Assembly: GCA_021163765.1 (NCBI GenBank)
Contig: JAGGTK010000059.1
Span: forward strand, 1 to 35,711
Reading direction: 5' to 3'
DNA: 35,711 nt
DNA from: a bacterium
Lineage (GTDB): Bacteria; 4484-113
The notes beneath the pieces are model-generated. The model was not told the origin of the DNA. It did not search any database and worked only from the letters and a program-made list of their open reading frames with translations. Below, one piece after another: positions 1 through 9,210 of the stretch. The translations under genes were made by a program, and so were the position numbers. The stretch's first letter is position 1; each line of letters begins with the position of its first letter.

Positions 1-849
1 GGCGGCGGTGGCGGACGCGGAGGTTCTATACCGATTCCCACCGCGAAGAGTGGACTCGTCGTAATGCGAGGCTCCCGTGACACACTGGACGTGGTCCAGT
101 CGATTATCCGGAAGATCGACAAGCCGCCGAAGCAGGCAGCGGTTAAGATTACTGTTTACCAGGTCAGCGAAAACCCGCAGGAAGTCTATGGTCTGCTCAA
201 CGCAACAGCGCAGGCGCCAACGGGTTCAGGCCGTTGGGTATTCGACTACGCTGATGGCGGCCTTGGCCTGAGCATACTGCCCAAGAACACGATTATGCTG
301 CCGGAGAACTACTCGGCGGCGTTTGACGCGCTGATAAGCGAGCGCAAGGCCAAGGTGGTCACTGAGAGCGAAATTGCCGTCATAGACGGGTTCAACGGTT
401 ACCTGACGGTAGACCGTACACGGGGCAATTTCCGCCAGACAATCGCGTTCGACCAGAACGGAAACGCAATCAGGCAGTCCACCTTTGATGAGGTTACTGT
501 CGGCACAGATATCAATTTCACGGTAAACATTGACGACTGGGGCCGGATGACGATGTACGTGAGCATCGACATCAGCAACTTCGACGGTCCGCAGCAGGTT
601 TCGCCCGACGGGCAGGCGACATTCCAGCCCACAACCACTACGACTATGGGCACGTACTTCCGCCTGACTGACGGTGCGACCGCTCTAATAGGCGGGCTGC
701 AAACCCGTGAGATTTCTGACCAGATATTCGCGGTGCCGTTCCTAAGCAAGTTGCCGTTTGTGGGTAACTTCTTCCAGCACCACTCGAAGTCTGAGGACAA
801 CAGTTATGTGTTCATTACGCTGACTGTGAACCTCGTTGACGACAAGTAG
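1..849 (+). CDS. pilQ: Type IV pilus / type II secretion secretin, C-terminal part (5' truncated by window edge)
   Basis: Frame 1 is open from base 1 (GGGGGRGGSIPIPTAKSGLVVMRGSRDTLDVVQSIIRKIDKPPKQ...). Secretin features: N-domain 'DTLDVVQSIIRKIDKPPKQAAVKI' and C-terminal 'LIGGLQTREISDQIFAVPFLSKLPFVGNFF' with a terminal beta strand 'YVFITLTVNLV'. Confidence 0.88.
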   Translation, partial: GGGGGRGGSIPIPTAKSGLVVMRGSRDTLDVVQSIIRKIDKPPKQAAVKITVYQVSENPQEVYGLLNATAQAPTGSGRWVFDYADGGLGLSILPKNTIMLPENYSAAFDALISERKAKVVTESEIAVIDGFNGYLTVDRTRGNFRQTIAFDQNGNAIRQSTFDEVTVGTDINFTVNIDDWGRMTMYVSIDISNFDGPQQVSPDGQATFQPTTTTTMGTYFRLTDGATALIGGLQTREISDQIFAVPFLSKLPFVGNFFQHHSKSEDNSYVFITLTVNLVDDK

Positions 850-960
850 TGGCTGAGGGTGCGCGTGATGTGTTTTGAAATGGGGCGGCTGCCTTTGAAA
901 CAATAGCGCCGCTTTCTAGTCAAACTTATTAGGGTAATCTGAAATCCCGCGAGGGATCCT

Positions 961-2949
961 ATGGCCAGAAAAAAAGGTGGAAGAACCGTCGATATCGGCA
1001 TCGACCTTACGTCGAACGAGATCAGGGTCGTTGCCCTCTCCAGGGCGGGCAGCGAGTATGTCCTGGAGCGCTTCGCCATTGCCGAGATTGACCCGGCGTT
1101 CTTCTCGGCCGGGCGTATCGCCGACGCAAAGGGTCTTGCCGAGCGCATCAAGGAGATACTGGAGACTAACGGTATTAGCGCGAAGAAAGCCATAGTCTCT
1201 CTGTCCGGAAAAGCGGCAATAACGCGAGTTATTGAGCTGCCACGGATGGGTGCTCCTCAGACGCGCCAGGCAATCAGCCTGCAAATTAACCAGTACGTGC
1301 CATTCCCGCCCGGAGATACGGTCTACGATTATCGGGTGCTGCCACAGCGCAAGGGTGGAGCTCAGGCTATGCAGGAGATACTGTTGGTTGCCACGCGGGC
1401 TTCGACGATTCAGTCGCTGGTAACCACCCTGCAGTACGCCGGCATTGATGTCTGGGCTATCAAGATCACCAGCCTCGCTGCGTGGAACCTGCTGGGCGCC
1501 AAGCTGGAGGGCTACACGCAGTCGGTGGGCATCGTGGATATGCGCGACACGATATCCGAGCTCTCTTTCTTCCTCGACGGTGCGTTCAGGATGGCGCGGT
1601 CGATAGAGCTGGGATACAACAGCATTGTCGGCAAGATAGCCCAGCTTCTCGGAGTTGGCGTGAGCGAAGCCGAGGAATACCTGCGGGCCGAGCCCGTTGA
1701 CCTTATGCTCGCGGAAGAGGAGGTTGACCCCACGGAGGACAACCGCCTGCGCGAGGCTGTTATGGCCGTATTCACAAGTTTCGTGACCGAGCTGGTGCGC
1801 TCGATCCGTTATTACGAATCGCAGGCCGCACGCACAGACCGTGTCGGGAAGCTGATGTTCTTCGGCAATATCCGCTATTTCAAGAACCTGTCGGCTTACC
1901 TTGAGCGGGAGACCGGCCTGGAGGTCAATGAAGTCTCGCTTTCCTCTCTGATGCAGTACCAGCAGGGCGTGTACGCGCTGGATGTGCTTCACAGCCACGC
2001 TGAGAAGATGGTTGTGGCCGCCGGGCTGTGCGTTGACTTTTTCAAGAAGGGCAGGATTGAATACAACCTTCTTCCGTCCGTGTACTTCGTCCGCCAGCAG
2101 GCCTGGAATGTCTTCAAGATTGGCATTGTGCTGCTCTTGATTATGGCGGGATTTATGTACTATCAGTTCAAGGACCTGGAATCGAAAGAGAGCACCGTGA
2201 GCGCCGAACTCCAGAGAGTCCAGGCCGAGGAAGCCAAATGGAGGGGCGACGCTGACAAGTTCGACCAGGTAAAGAGCGAGATTTCTACGAAGAAGCCGAA
2301 GTTCAGCCAGATATTTGCCCTTGTGAAGGCGCAGATTATGTGGCCGGCGATTATGGAAGAGCTGGGCAATATGATTCCTGACACGTGCTACATAGATGAA
2401 ATCGATTTCGAGGCGGCGACTAAGGAGATCGTGATGAAGGGTGTCGCGGTCGACCGGATCGATATAATGCAGTTCGCCATCGCTCTTGACTATTCTGATT
2501 TCTTTACCCAGACGACTGTTGATGAGAGTGTAGAGAGCCTGAGTTCTGGCTCAGGCGGAGGTGGCATCGGTGCCGGCGGCGGTGGCGGTGCGTCCGGAAT
2601 GGGCATTACCACGGGTGCACACAACCCGTACGGCCCAGGCTCGCCGGCCTCCCATAATAAAGGCCGGGGGGTTCTTTCGCAGCGCGGCAGGGTCTGGAAT
2701 AGCCGCGAGGCGCTGGGAAACAGCGATTTCGTGAACAGTATGCCTGCTGATTTTGAACTGCCGCGACTGGGTATCCGTGCGGGCAGGTCGATCCAGGACT
2801 ACTTCGAGTCCCGGGAAATGTTCGTCGGGAGCTACAAGTTCGAGTTCGACATTACGACCAAGCTGCAGGACAAGGCTCTTGTCCAGGAAGAAGCGGTCAG
2901 TGGTCTGAGCGTACTTGAGGAGGTAACCAAGGATGTCCTCAACACCTAA
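961..2949 (+). CDS. PilM-PilN fusion protein (type IV pilus inner-membrane platform)
   Basis: N-terminal ~360 aa are PilM/FtsA-like ('DIGIDLTSNEIRVVALSRAG', 'ISLQINQYVPFPPGDTVYDYRVLP', 'LGYNSIVGKIAQLLGVGVSEAEEYLR'). These are followed by 'RIEYNLLPSVYFVRQQAW', one TM segment, a coiled coil and a PilN-like domain. SD-like GAGGGAT precedes ATG 961. Confidence 0.85.
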   Translation: MARKKGGRTVDIGIDLTSNEIRVVALSRAGSEYVLERFAIAEIDPAFFSAGRIADAKGLAERIKEILETNGISAKKAIVSLSGKAAITRVIELPRMGAPQTRQAISLQINQYVPFPPGDTVYDYRVLPQRKGGAQAMQEILLVATRASTIQSLVTTLQYAGIDVWAIKITSLAAWNLLGAKLEGYTQSVGIVDMRDTISELSFFLDGAFRMARSIELGYNSIVGKIAQLLGVGVSEAEEYLRAEPVDLMLAEEEVDPTEDNRLREAVMAVFTSFVTELVRSIRYYESQAARTDRVGKLMFFGNIRYFKNLSAYLERETGLEVNEVSLSSLMQYQQGVYALDVLHSHAEKMVVAAGLCVDFFKKGRIEYNLLPSVYFVRQQAWNVFKIGIVLLLIMAGFMYYQFKDLESKESTVSAELQRVQAEEAKWRGDADKFDQVKSEISTKKPKFSQIFALVKAQIMWPAIMEELGNMIPDTCYIDEIDFEAATKEIVMKGVAVDRIDIMQFAIALDYSDFFTQTTVDESVESLSSGSGGGGIGAGGGGGASGMGITTGAHNPYGPGSPASHNKGRGVLSQRGRVWNSREALGNSDFVNSMPADFELPRLGIRAGRSIQDYFESREMFVGSYKFEFDITTKLQDKALVQEEAVSGLSVLEEVTKDVLNT

Positions 2950-3736
2950 TAAGGGTAAGCCGGCAGGAAGGGCTCCTGTTGAGCGAAAGCCTCCCAAACC
3001 GATATTCACGCCGCTGAACGTGGGTATTGTGTTCGCCATAATCATCATCGCTGCGATAGGGGTATTCTGGAAGTCCGTCTACATCGCGAAGACCGCAGAA
3101 ATCGACTCTATCAACGCCCGCATCCAGCAGCAGAAACGAACAAACGAGGTGGCGCAGACCAAGGCCAAGATGCTTCCCACGGCGGAGGAGGTAAATGCGG
3201 TGATGGACAGCAAGCTGTTGGTGGAACAGCGCTACTTCCTCAAGGGCCAGGATGACATCGTGAATTTTTTCGAGTTGTGGTTCCTGGACGTGTTGATGAA
3301 CCACGACATTTACTCGGCCAAGATTGAGATAGAACCGGACATAGAATTCAAGGTTACCTATAAAATGGATCCGATCGAGACGCTCCCGCCGATTACAGAC
3401 GCTGTGGACCTGTTCTCCTGGGAGTACATCGGTGAAGGCACCGGGACAGGGGAAATCAGCACGCGCATGGCCAACTTCCTTGAACCCATGCACATAAAGA
3501 TCACCGATTTCACAATGACCTATGAGAGCTTGCTGAAGTTCGTGAAAGACCTGCAGACGGATTCCACCTATTTCGTGACTGTTCACGGGTTCAAGAACAG
3601 CGGCGGAGACGACAACACATACGGGTACAGGACATTCTCCAAGTACGAGATTTACATAACAGTGTATTTTATGAATCCGGAAGGACTGGTTTCGGGCGAG
3701 GTTCCGCCCGGTATGCCTGGAGATAAGAAGCTCTAA
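2933..3736 (+). CDS. pilO: PilO-like type IV pilus assembly protein
   Basis: Short cytoplasmic N-terminus, single TM (VGIVFAIIIIAAIGVFW), then a coiled coil and periplasmic domain. Overlaps the pilMN-like ORF by 17 nt and has strong SD GAGGAGGTAA. Position in the pil cluster supports the call. Confidence 0.65.
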   Translation: MSSTPNKGKPAGRAPVERKPPKPIFTPLNVGIVFAIIIIAAIGVFWKSVYIAKTAEIDSINARIQQQKRTNEVAQTKAKMLPTAEEVNAVMDSKLLVEQRYFLKGQDDIVNFFELWFLDVLMNHDIYSAKIEIEPDIEFKVTYKMDPIETLPPITDAVDLFSWEYIGEGTGTGEISTRMANFLEPMHIKITDFTMTYESLLKFVKDLQTDSTYFVTVHGFKNSGGDDNTYGYRTFSKYEIYITVYFMNPEGLVSGEVPPGMPGDKKL

Positions 3737-3752
3737 AGTTGGGTGAATTGAT

Positions 3753-4601
3753 ATGCAGAACGCGCCAATGAATAAAAACCTGCTGATTTTGTTGATAGTA
3801 GTCGTTGTTTTCGGAGGCGGCTATCTTGTGTACAACATGATGGCAGGCGGTAACTACTTTGCAGGAGACATCCCTGAGTATATCGCGCCTGAGGAATCTC
3901 CTGCTGCGCAGGCTCCTCCTCCTGTGCAACCGATGCCGCCAGCAGGTCCTGAGGGGCTGGCTGTCCCCGGCATAGGCGGTGGTATGCCCGTTGGCGGGGG
4001 AGCGGCAACTCCCGGAACTCCGGCTGCGCCCGGCGGCGAGGCACCGGAGACCGGTGTGGCGCCATCAGAACCCGGGGCTGCTGCCCTTACACAGGAAGAG
4101 AAAAGGGACGAGCTCGCGGCCTTTGAGCAGATAGATTCGAACGACATCATCAAAGCCCGGCTTGATGAAGCCCAGGCGAATGAAACCGAGGTCATACCCG
4201 AAGAAGACCTTCCCTTCCCGGACACGGGCCGGACAGACCCGCTTATGGTAGTTACCAGCGCCATCCCGGAGGAGCTCCGTCCGCCCCGCTCCGGCGAGAC
4301 GGACTACGACTCGATACTCGAGTACATAATCAAGTCATACGGCACCGCGGTTCTTGACTCAATTGAGATCGAAGTCTGGTCGGTCATGCAGATCGGGTTG
4401 GTGCAGCTTGTGAACCTGTCCATAAATGGGCGGATTGCCACAATGTCCGAAGGTTCGAGCATGGATATGCAGATGGGGTATCAGGAAACGCTTCGGATAA
4501 GCGTGGTTTCTGCCAGCCAGAGTCTTGTGACCATAGGCCTTACGTACTCCACGCCATACGGCTCGGTAAGCAAGTCCAAGACTTACATCCCGAAAGACTA
4601 A
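3753..4601 (+). CDS. PilP-like periplasmic pilus assembly protein with Pro/Ala/Gly-rich linker
   Basis: N-terminal TM, low-complexity linker (PAAQAPPPVQPMPPAGPEG...), then 'FPDTGRTDPLMVV', resembling the GRxDPF motif of PilP, and a small beta-rich C-terminal domain. Adjacent to the pilO-like gene. Confidence 0.5.
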   Translation: MQNAPMNKNLLILLIVVVVFGGGYLVYNMMAGGNYFAGDIPEYIAPEESPAAQAPPPVQPMPPAGPEGLAVPGIGGGMPVGGGAATPGTPAAPGGEAPETGVAPSEPGAAALTQEEKRDELAAFEQIDSNDIIKARLDEAQANETEVIPEEDLPFPDTGRTDPLMVVTSAIPEELRPPRSGETDYDSILEYIIKSYGTAVLDSIEIEVWSVMQIGLVQLVNLSINGRIATMSEGSSMDMQMGYQETLRISVVSASQSLVTIGLTYSTPYGSVSKSKTYIPKD

Positions 4602-4647
4602 CCGGTCGATTGCGGTAAGTCGCAAGTAGTTGTTGTATAATCCCAGG

Positions 4648-4681
4648 ACACAGGGCAAGTACGGTTGCCTTGTGTTTTTTT
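4648..4681 (+). terminator. Rho-independent terminator after pil cluster
   Basis: ACACAGGGCAA-gtacgg-TTGCCTTGTGT (11 bp stem with one G-T) followed directly by TTTTTT. Confidence 0.9.
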
Positions 4682-4693
4682 AAGGGACGCGCA

Positions 4694-6301
4694 ATGGACT
4701 TCCTTATCAGCATTTTGGCCACCATCTGGGGACGGGTGATCTACATTTTCTCTCAGCCTATACAGGGCTTTAACCAGTGGGCGTTTGATCATCCTGCTTA
4801 TTACCTTCTTTTCCCAGAGATATTCCTGGTCCTTGCCATTCTCCTCATCATCGCCGTCTGGGTCTTCTCCCGCAAGGAGAACCTGAATCTGGTTATCTGG
4901 CTGGCGATATTCGGCGCATTTAGCAACTTCCTTATGACGTTGCATATGATGCAGTTCACCTCCCGATACTTTACCTACGGGCTGGGAACCTTCTGGGGGG
5001 GGCTTGAGACAATCGACCCGTTTGCGCTCTTCTTCAAGCAACTGATGGACTGGGGTGACATCTTCCTTTTCCTTGTCCTTATGGGCTACGGTTTGCTGAG
5101 GAAGTACCGTGTCGAGTTCATCGTTCTGATGCTGATGGCAACGGTGGCCTTCGACCTAATGGTCGGTTCCTCAGACCTGCTTGCAATCTATGTGATGACC
5201 GAGTTCGCGTCCATTATGCTTTATATGATGGCCGCCTATTACAAGGACAACATCCGGTCGCTGGAAAGCGGGCTGAAGATTTTCATCTACGGCGTGGTCT
5301 CTTCGGCCACCTTGCTGTTCGGCATTGCGCTAATCTACGGCATCTGCGGGTCCACCAACCTTTACGACTTGAAGTCGTTCCTTGAGACCCGGGGGCTGGT
5401 GACCGGCCACCCGATGGTTGTCCTTGCGTTCACGATGATCCTTGTGGGCATCGGCTACAAGATTGGCGTGGCGCCATTCCATATGTGGATTCCCGATACT
5501 TACGAGGGGGCGCCGACGCCGGTCGCAGCTTTCCTGTCCGTTTTTCCCAAGGTTGCCGGGTTCGCGGTATTCATGCGCCTGTTTATGCTTGGATTCCTTC
5601 CTGTCAGCGACGCGTGGGTGCCGATGGTTGCGTTTGTCGCAATCCTGACGATGTTCTGGGGAAACATTATGGCCCTGCGCCAGCGGTCGTTCAAGCGCTT
5701 GCTGGCGTACTCTGGCATCGCCCAGATGGGATACGTGTTAATGGCGCTCATCGCGGCCACATCGGCATACCAGGCCACGGAGAACATAGGTTTCTACAGC
5801 GCGCTCTATTACCTCATGGTGTACTTCATGATGAACCTGGGTGCGTTCCTTATAGCAATGCTCAACGAGATTTCCGGCGGCAGTGACGCCCTGGAAAGCT
5901 ATAACGGTTTCTTCCGCCGCTCACCCTTCCTGGCGCTGTTTATGACCGTTTTCCTGCTGGCACTCACTGGCATACCGCCCACGATGGGGTTCATCGCAAA
6001 GTTCCTTGTGTTCGCTTCGCTGATTCTGTTCCTGAACCCGCTCAATTTGCTGCTGGTTGTTGCGGGCGCGGTCAACGCCGTCATTGCCGCGTATTACTAC
6101 TTCGACGTCATTCGCCGGATGTACTTGCTCAAGCCTTCCACCGTCGAGCAGCAAACTTACTTCGAGCCTTTCCTCTTCCAGCGGCTGGCTGTGCTCATCC
6201 CGTTTATCTTCGTGTTCTTCCTAGGTTTCATGTTCGTTGGCGCGCCTTACGACTATGTGCGGGGCGCCTACTTCCTCACGTTTTACGTGACAATGGCCTA
6301 G
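4694..6301 (+). CDS. nuoN: NADH-quinone oxidoreductase subunit N-like (NuoN) proton-translocating membrane protein
   Basis: Polytopic. NuoN signatures 'SSDLLAIYVMTEFASIMLYMMAAYYKDNIRSLESGLKIFIYGVVSSATLLFGIALIYG' and 'PFHMWIPDTYEGAPTPVAAFLSVFPKVAGF'. ATG 4694 is preferred because the listed TTG 4670 lies inside the terminator. Confidence 0.9.
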   Translation: MDFLISILATIWGRVIYIFSQPIQGFNQWAFDHPAYYLLFPEIFLVLAILLIIAVWVFSRKENLNLVIWLAIFGAFSNFLMTLHMMQFTSRYFTYGLGTFWGGLETIDPFALFFKQLMDWGDIFLFLVLMGYGLLRKYRVEFIVLMLMATVAFDLMVGSSDLLAIYVMTEFASIMLYMMAAYYKDNIRSLESGLKIFIYGVVSSATLLFGIALIYGICGSTNLYDLKSFLETRGLVTGHPMVVLAFTMILVGIGYKIGVAPFHMWIPDTYEGAPTPVAAFLSVFPKVAGFAVFMRLFMLGFLPVSDAWVPMVAFVAILTMFWGNIMALRQRSFKRLLAYSGIAQMGYVLMALIAATSAYQATENIGFYSALYYLMVYFMMNLGAFLIAMLNEISGGSDALESYNGFFRRSPFLALFMTVFLLALTGIPPTMGFIAKFLVFASLILFLNPLNLLLVVAGAVNAVIAAYYYFDVIRRMYLLKPSTVEQQTYFEPFLFQRLAVLIPFIFVFFLGFMFVGAPYDYVRGAYFLTFYVTMA

Positions 6302-6314
6302 CATTGCGCTGAGC

Positions 6315-6323
6315 TGGTAGAAT
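6315..6323 (+). promoter_or_regulatory. Extended -10 promoter (TGGTAGAAT) for a leaderless start at GTG 6330
   Basis: TG-G-TAGAAT ends at 6323. The expected TSS (last -10 base +7) is 6330, the GTG itself. Confidence 0.55.
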
Positions 6324-6329
6324 CAGGTC

Positions 6330-8168
6330 GTGTGTCGCGTGCTGTTCCTGCTGGTGCTGCTGCTCCTGCCGTTGTTTGAGGGTGGGAATTGCTCGTACGG
6401 CCTGCTGCTGGGGCTTGTCATCATCCCACTGCTTTACGCGTGGGAGGTCGCTTTCGGCACGCTGAAGCCGAATCCCCGGGCGATTCTCCTGTGGGTTTTG
6501 TTCGTTGCAGCCTGTCTCCTGACGACAACTTACCTGTATCCGACTCTCAAGGCATCCCTGTGGCTTATATCGGCGGCTTCCGCGTTTGCGCTGGCAGCGC
6601 ATTACGTGGGAAACCGCAAGCTGAGCGGCTCAGACATTGTCGGCACGCTGGCGGTTGCAGCGCTCCTTACGGCGCTCTACGGGCTGTTCCTCTATTCGCC
6701 GAATCTGTCGCACATAACCGCTGACAGGCCTCTGGTTTCAACCTTCGGCTTGCACAACAGCTACGCGGCTTTTCTGCTGCTGACGTGGCCCCTGGCGTTT
6801 GCCATGGTGCGGCGGCAGCGCGGTATCTCCTTTATTTTGGTCGGCGCAGTCCTTCTCCTCGCTTTGCTGCTAACCTTCAGCCGGGCCGCCTATATAGCGC
6901 TGGCGTTTCAGGCGCTGCTGCTCCTGTTCTGGGCGCTTGCAGGGCGCAGGCGTGGCGCTCTAAAGGTGCAGGAGGAGGCCCCGCGTGATGGCGCTGAGCT
7001 GCGAAAGAAGGCACTGTATCTAACGGCAGGGGTCTTGGCAGCTATGCTGGTGTTGTTGGCGTTCACCGGCTTCTATGGCAGCCTGGCGGCTCGTCTGAGC
7101 AGCATCTGGAACTCGGCGGATTACTCGCTGCAAGGCAGGCTGACCTTCTGGTCTGTGGCCTGGTCGATGTTCACCCGTTTCCCGCTTTTTGGCGTGGGCT
7201 GGGGCAATTTCGGCTCTCACTACACCTACCTTCAGCCGTCCTGGCACTACTTCGCGACAGACGCCCACGGCATTATCTTCAAAGTGATATCCGAGGCCGG
7301 CGTGTGGGGACTGGCTTTTGGCGCGGCGCTCGCAGCGCAGTATTCAGTCAAACTCAGGACTGCCAGCGCTTTGCTCAGGCCGGGCAACATCTGGCCGCAA
7401 AGGCTTATGCTGGCCGCTTTAGCCGGCTTTTTCGCCCACGCGCTGGTGGATTTCGACTTCACGTATTTAGCTAACGTAGTGTTCTTCGCGGTACTCGTGG
7501 CGGTGTCTCTGGGCGCAGTGCTGAGTGCAGAAGCGGCGAAGATAACTGTTACTTCTCATCGGGTCTGGCGAATCGCCGTGCCGCTGGCAATGGTTGTTGT
7601 GGCTCTGATGGGAATATTTTACGCTTCTGAACGGCGGGAAAAGGAGCGGGGCGGGCTGGCCGCGTCCGCAATGGCATCGTGGAATGCAAGCACACAAATA
7701 GACCTTGCGCTGGCATCACTAAGTGAGAGCCCTCCCGACTTCGCTTCAGCGGCCGGATTTGCCGAGCAGGCGTGGAACCTGAACAGATACGAAAGCCAGG
7801 CGCCTTTTCTTATGTCCCAGTGTCCGCCCGCAGGCGATTTGGAGAAGCGAATCGGCTGGGGCGTGCGTGCCCTTGAGCTGGACCCGTGCAACCGGCCGCA
7901 TTACCACTGGGGGCTGGCGCGGCTGGTCAGGCAAGCGGGAAACGAGGAATGGGAGCGCTCCATTCTCATCAGGGCGATGCAGCGCTATGGCGATATCACT
8001 AAGCCCATAACGCCCAGCTTTCCCCGCCCGAACTGGATTGAGAACAACATAACCTTCGCCTCGATATACCTTCGCCTGGCTGAGCTTCTGGAGGACGAGC
8101 ATCCCGAGGAAGCGCGGGCGTACAGGAAGATGGGGCTGCAATTCCGGAAGGCTGCCGGCAGGAATTAG
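6330..8168 (+). CDS. O-antigen ligase/polymerase family (Wzy_C-like) membrane protein with C-terminal helical repeats
   Basis: About 11-12 hydrophobic segments, with 'STFGLHNSYAAFLLLTWPLAFA' and 'RFPLFGVGWGNFGSHYTYL...ATDAHGIIFKVISEAGVWGL' typical of the Wzy_C/O-antigen ligase core. C-terminal region is TPR-like. Confidence 0.8.
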   Translation: MCRVLFLLVLLLLPLFEGGNCSYGLLLGLVIIPLLYAWEVAFGTLKPNPRAILLWVLFVAACLLTTTYLYPTLKASLWLISAASAFALAAHYVGNRKLSGSDIVGTLAVAALLTALYGLFLYSPNLSHITADRPLVSTFGLHNSYAAFLLLTWPLAFAMVRRQRGISFILVGAVLLLALLLTFSRAAYIALAFQALLLLFWALAGRRRGALKVQEEAPRDGAELRKKALYLTAGVLAAMLVLLAFTGFYGSLAARLSSIWNSADYSLQGRLTFWSVAWSMFTRFPLFGVGWGNFGSHYTYLQPSWHYFATDAHGIIFKVISEAGVWGLAFGAALAAQYSVKLRTASALLRPGNIWPQRLMLAALAGFFAHALVDFDFTYLANVVFFAVLVAVSLGAVLSAEAAKITVTSHRVWRIAVPLAMVVVALMGIFYASERREKERGGLAASAMASWNASTQIDLALASLSESPPDFASAAGFAEQAWNLNRYESQAPFLMSQCPPAGDLEKRIGWGVRALELDPCNRPHYHWGLARLVRQAGNEEWERSILIRAMQRYGDITKPITPSFPRPNWIENNITFASIYLRLAELLEDEHPEEARAYRKMGLQFRKAAGRN

Positions 8169-8186
8169 AGGGATGGCAAGAGCGTA

Positions 8187-8215
8187 TTCGCACTCGTGGG
8201 ATATGGCGCTATAAT
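8187..8215 (+). promoter_or_regulatory. Promoter (TTCGCA-17-TATAAT) for a leaderless start at GTG 8224
   Basis: TTCGCA 8187-8192, 17 nt spacer, TATAAT 8210-8215. Expected TSS is about 8222 and GTG is at 8224, with no SD possible. Confidence 0.6.
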
Positions 8216-8223
8216 CTGACAGC

Positions 8224-9210
8224 GTGGATACCGAAGGTCGCGACGACAACGTTGAAGAGGATGGGGCGGAGCCTGCCGGCGACAGCTCCCTGGGGAAGCT
8301 GGTGGAAGAGGACTTCCTAAACGTTCCTCCCTGCCCGTTCCGTCGCGTGAGCTTCGGCACGACTTTCTGCTCCATATCAACGGACGCATTTGTGGCCGAG
8401 GTCGATCCGCTGACCTGCCTTAACTGCGAAGTCACAGAGATTATCCGCAAGCCCCGCTGCCGATTTCTGTCGCTGGGAACGGAGCTGAGGCCCTTCAGGG
8501 GCGAGGGCAGGCTCGTTGTAGCAATGGCCTGCAAGGAGCTGGGCATCCGCATCTACAACCTCACTACCTGCGACAAGTGCGCCCTCTATTCGGAAGTGCC
8601 GTCCATAGTGGATGAAATAAAGCGCCACAAGCTAAAGGGCGAGGTGCAGCTTAAGGTATCGTCCGAGGTGGTAGCCCAGGTTGCGGGAATCGTGCGCAAG
8701 GAGCGCGAGGCCGAGGACTTCGCCCGTGAAGGCGGAACGCCGCCGTTCCGGCTACACTGCTGGCGCTTCCACGATGGACATTGCAGGAAAGCCCCCATAT
8801 ACACACGGCGCAAGGTGACGGTAATCCTGGAGCGCACCCCGCGCAACGATGAGATATATCGGCGAGCGATTATGCCTGCGTTGAAGGATATCAACCTTGC
8901 CGCTTATCGGCTGGCGGAGCCGCTGGACAACGAGGAAGAGATGTGCCGTGTCTGTGAGAACATCCAGGAGTCCGATTTCGTCATCGCTAATCTGGATGAC
9001 TGGAACAGCAACATCATCTTCCTTCTGGGCCTGATACACGGTATGGGCCGCAGAGTCGCGATCCTGAAGCGCGAGGGAGTAAGCGCCATCCCGCTGATGG
9101 ATACAGTCTCGCACAGCGTTGTGGAGTACTCAACGCTGCCGGAGATTATATTCCTCCTCAAACACAGGTTCTCCCAGCTGATCAAGCACTCTCAGGAGCG
9201 GGGCGGCTGA
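8224..9210 (+). CDS. Cys-rich protein with C-terminal nucleoside 2-deoxyribosyltransferase/TIR-like (Rossmannoid) domain; function unknown
   Basis: N-terminal Cys cluster (CPF..C..CLNC..C; later CDKC). C-terminus 'NDEIYRRAIMPALKDINLAAYRL...MCRVCENIQESDFVIANLDDWNSNIIFLLGLIHGMGRRVAIL' follows the NDT-like pattern I-x-x-sD-x-vIaDl-x-x-N-x-NV-x-y-E-l-G-x-a-h-a-x-g. Confidence 0.55.
   Translation: MDTEGRDDNVEEDGAEPAGDSSLGKLVEEDFLNVPPCPFRRVSFGTTFCSISTDAFVAEVDPLTCLNCEVTEIIRKPRCRFLSLGTELRPFRGEGRLVVAMACKELGIRIYNLTTCDKCALYSEVPSIVDEIKRHKLKGEVQLKVSSEVVAQVAGIVRKEREAEDFAREGGTPPFRLHCWRFHDGHCRKAPIYTRRKVTVILERTPRNDEIYRRAIMPALKDINLAAYRLAEPLDNEEEMCRVCENIQESDFVIANLDDWNSNIIFLLGLIHGMGRRVAILKREGVSAIPLMDTVSHSVVEYSTLPEIIFLLKHRFSQLIKHSQERGG

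Noticed and set aside
916-1998. 360-aa minus-strand ORF
   Set aside because: Shadow ORF antisense to the well-supported PilM domain; no family features.
4670-4693. TTG start of nuoN at 4670
   Set aside because: Lies within the rho-independent terminator stem and T-tract. ATG 4694 fits NuoN better.
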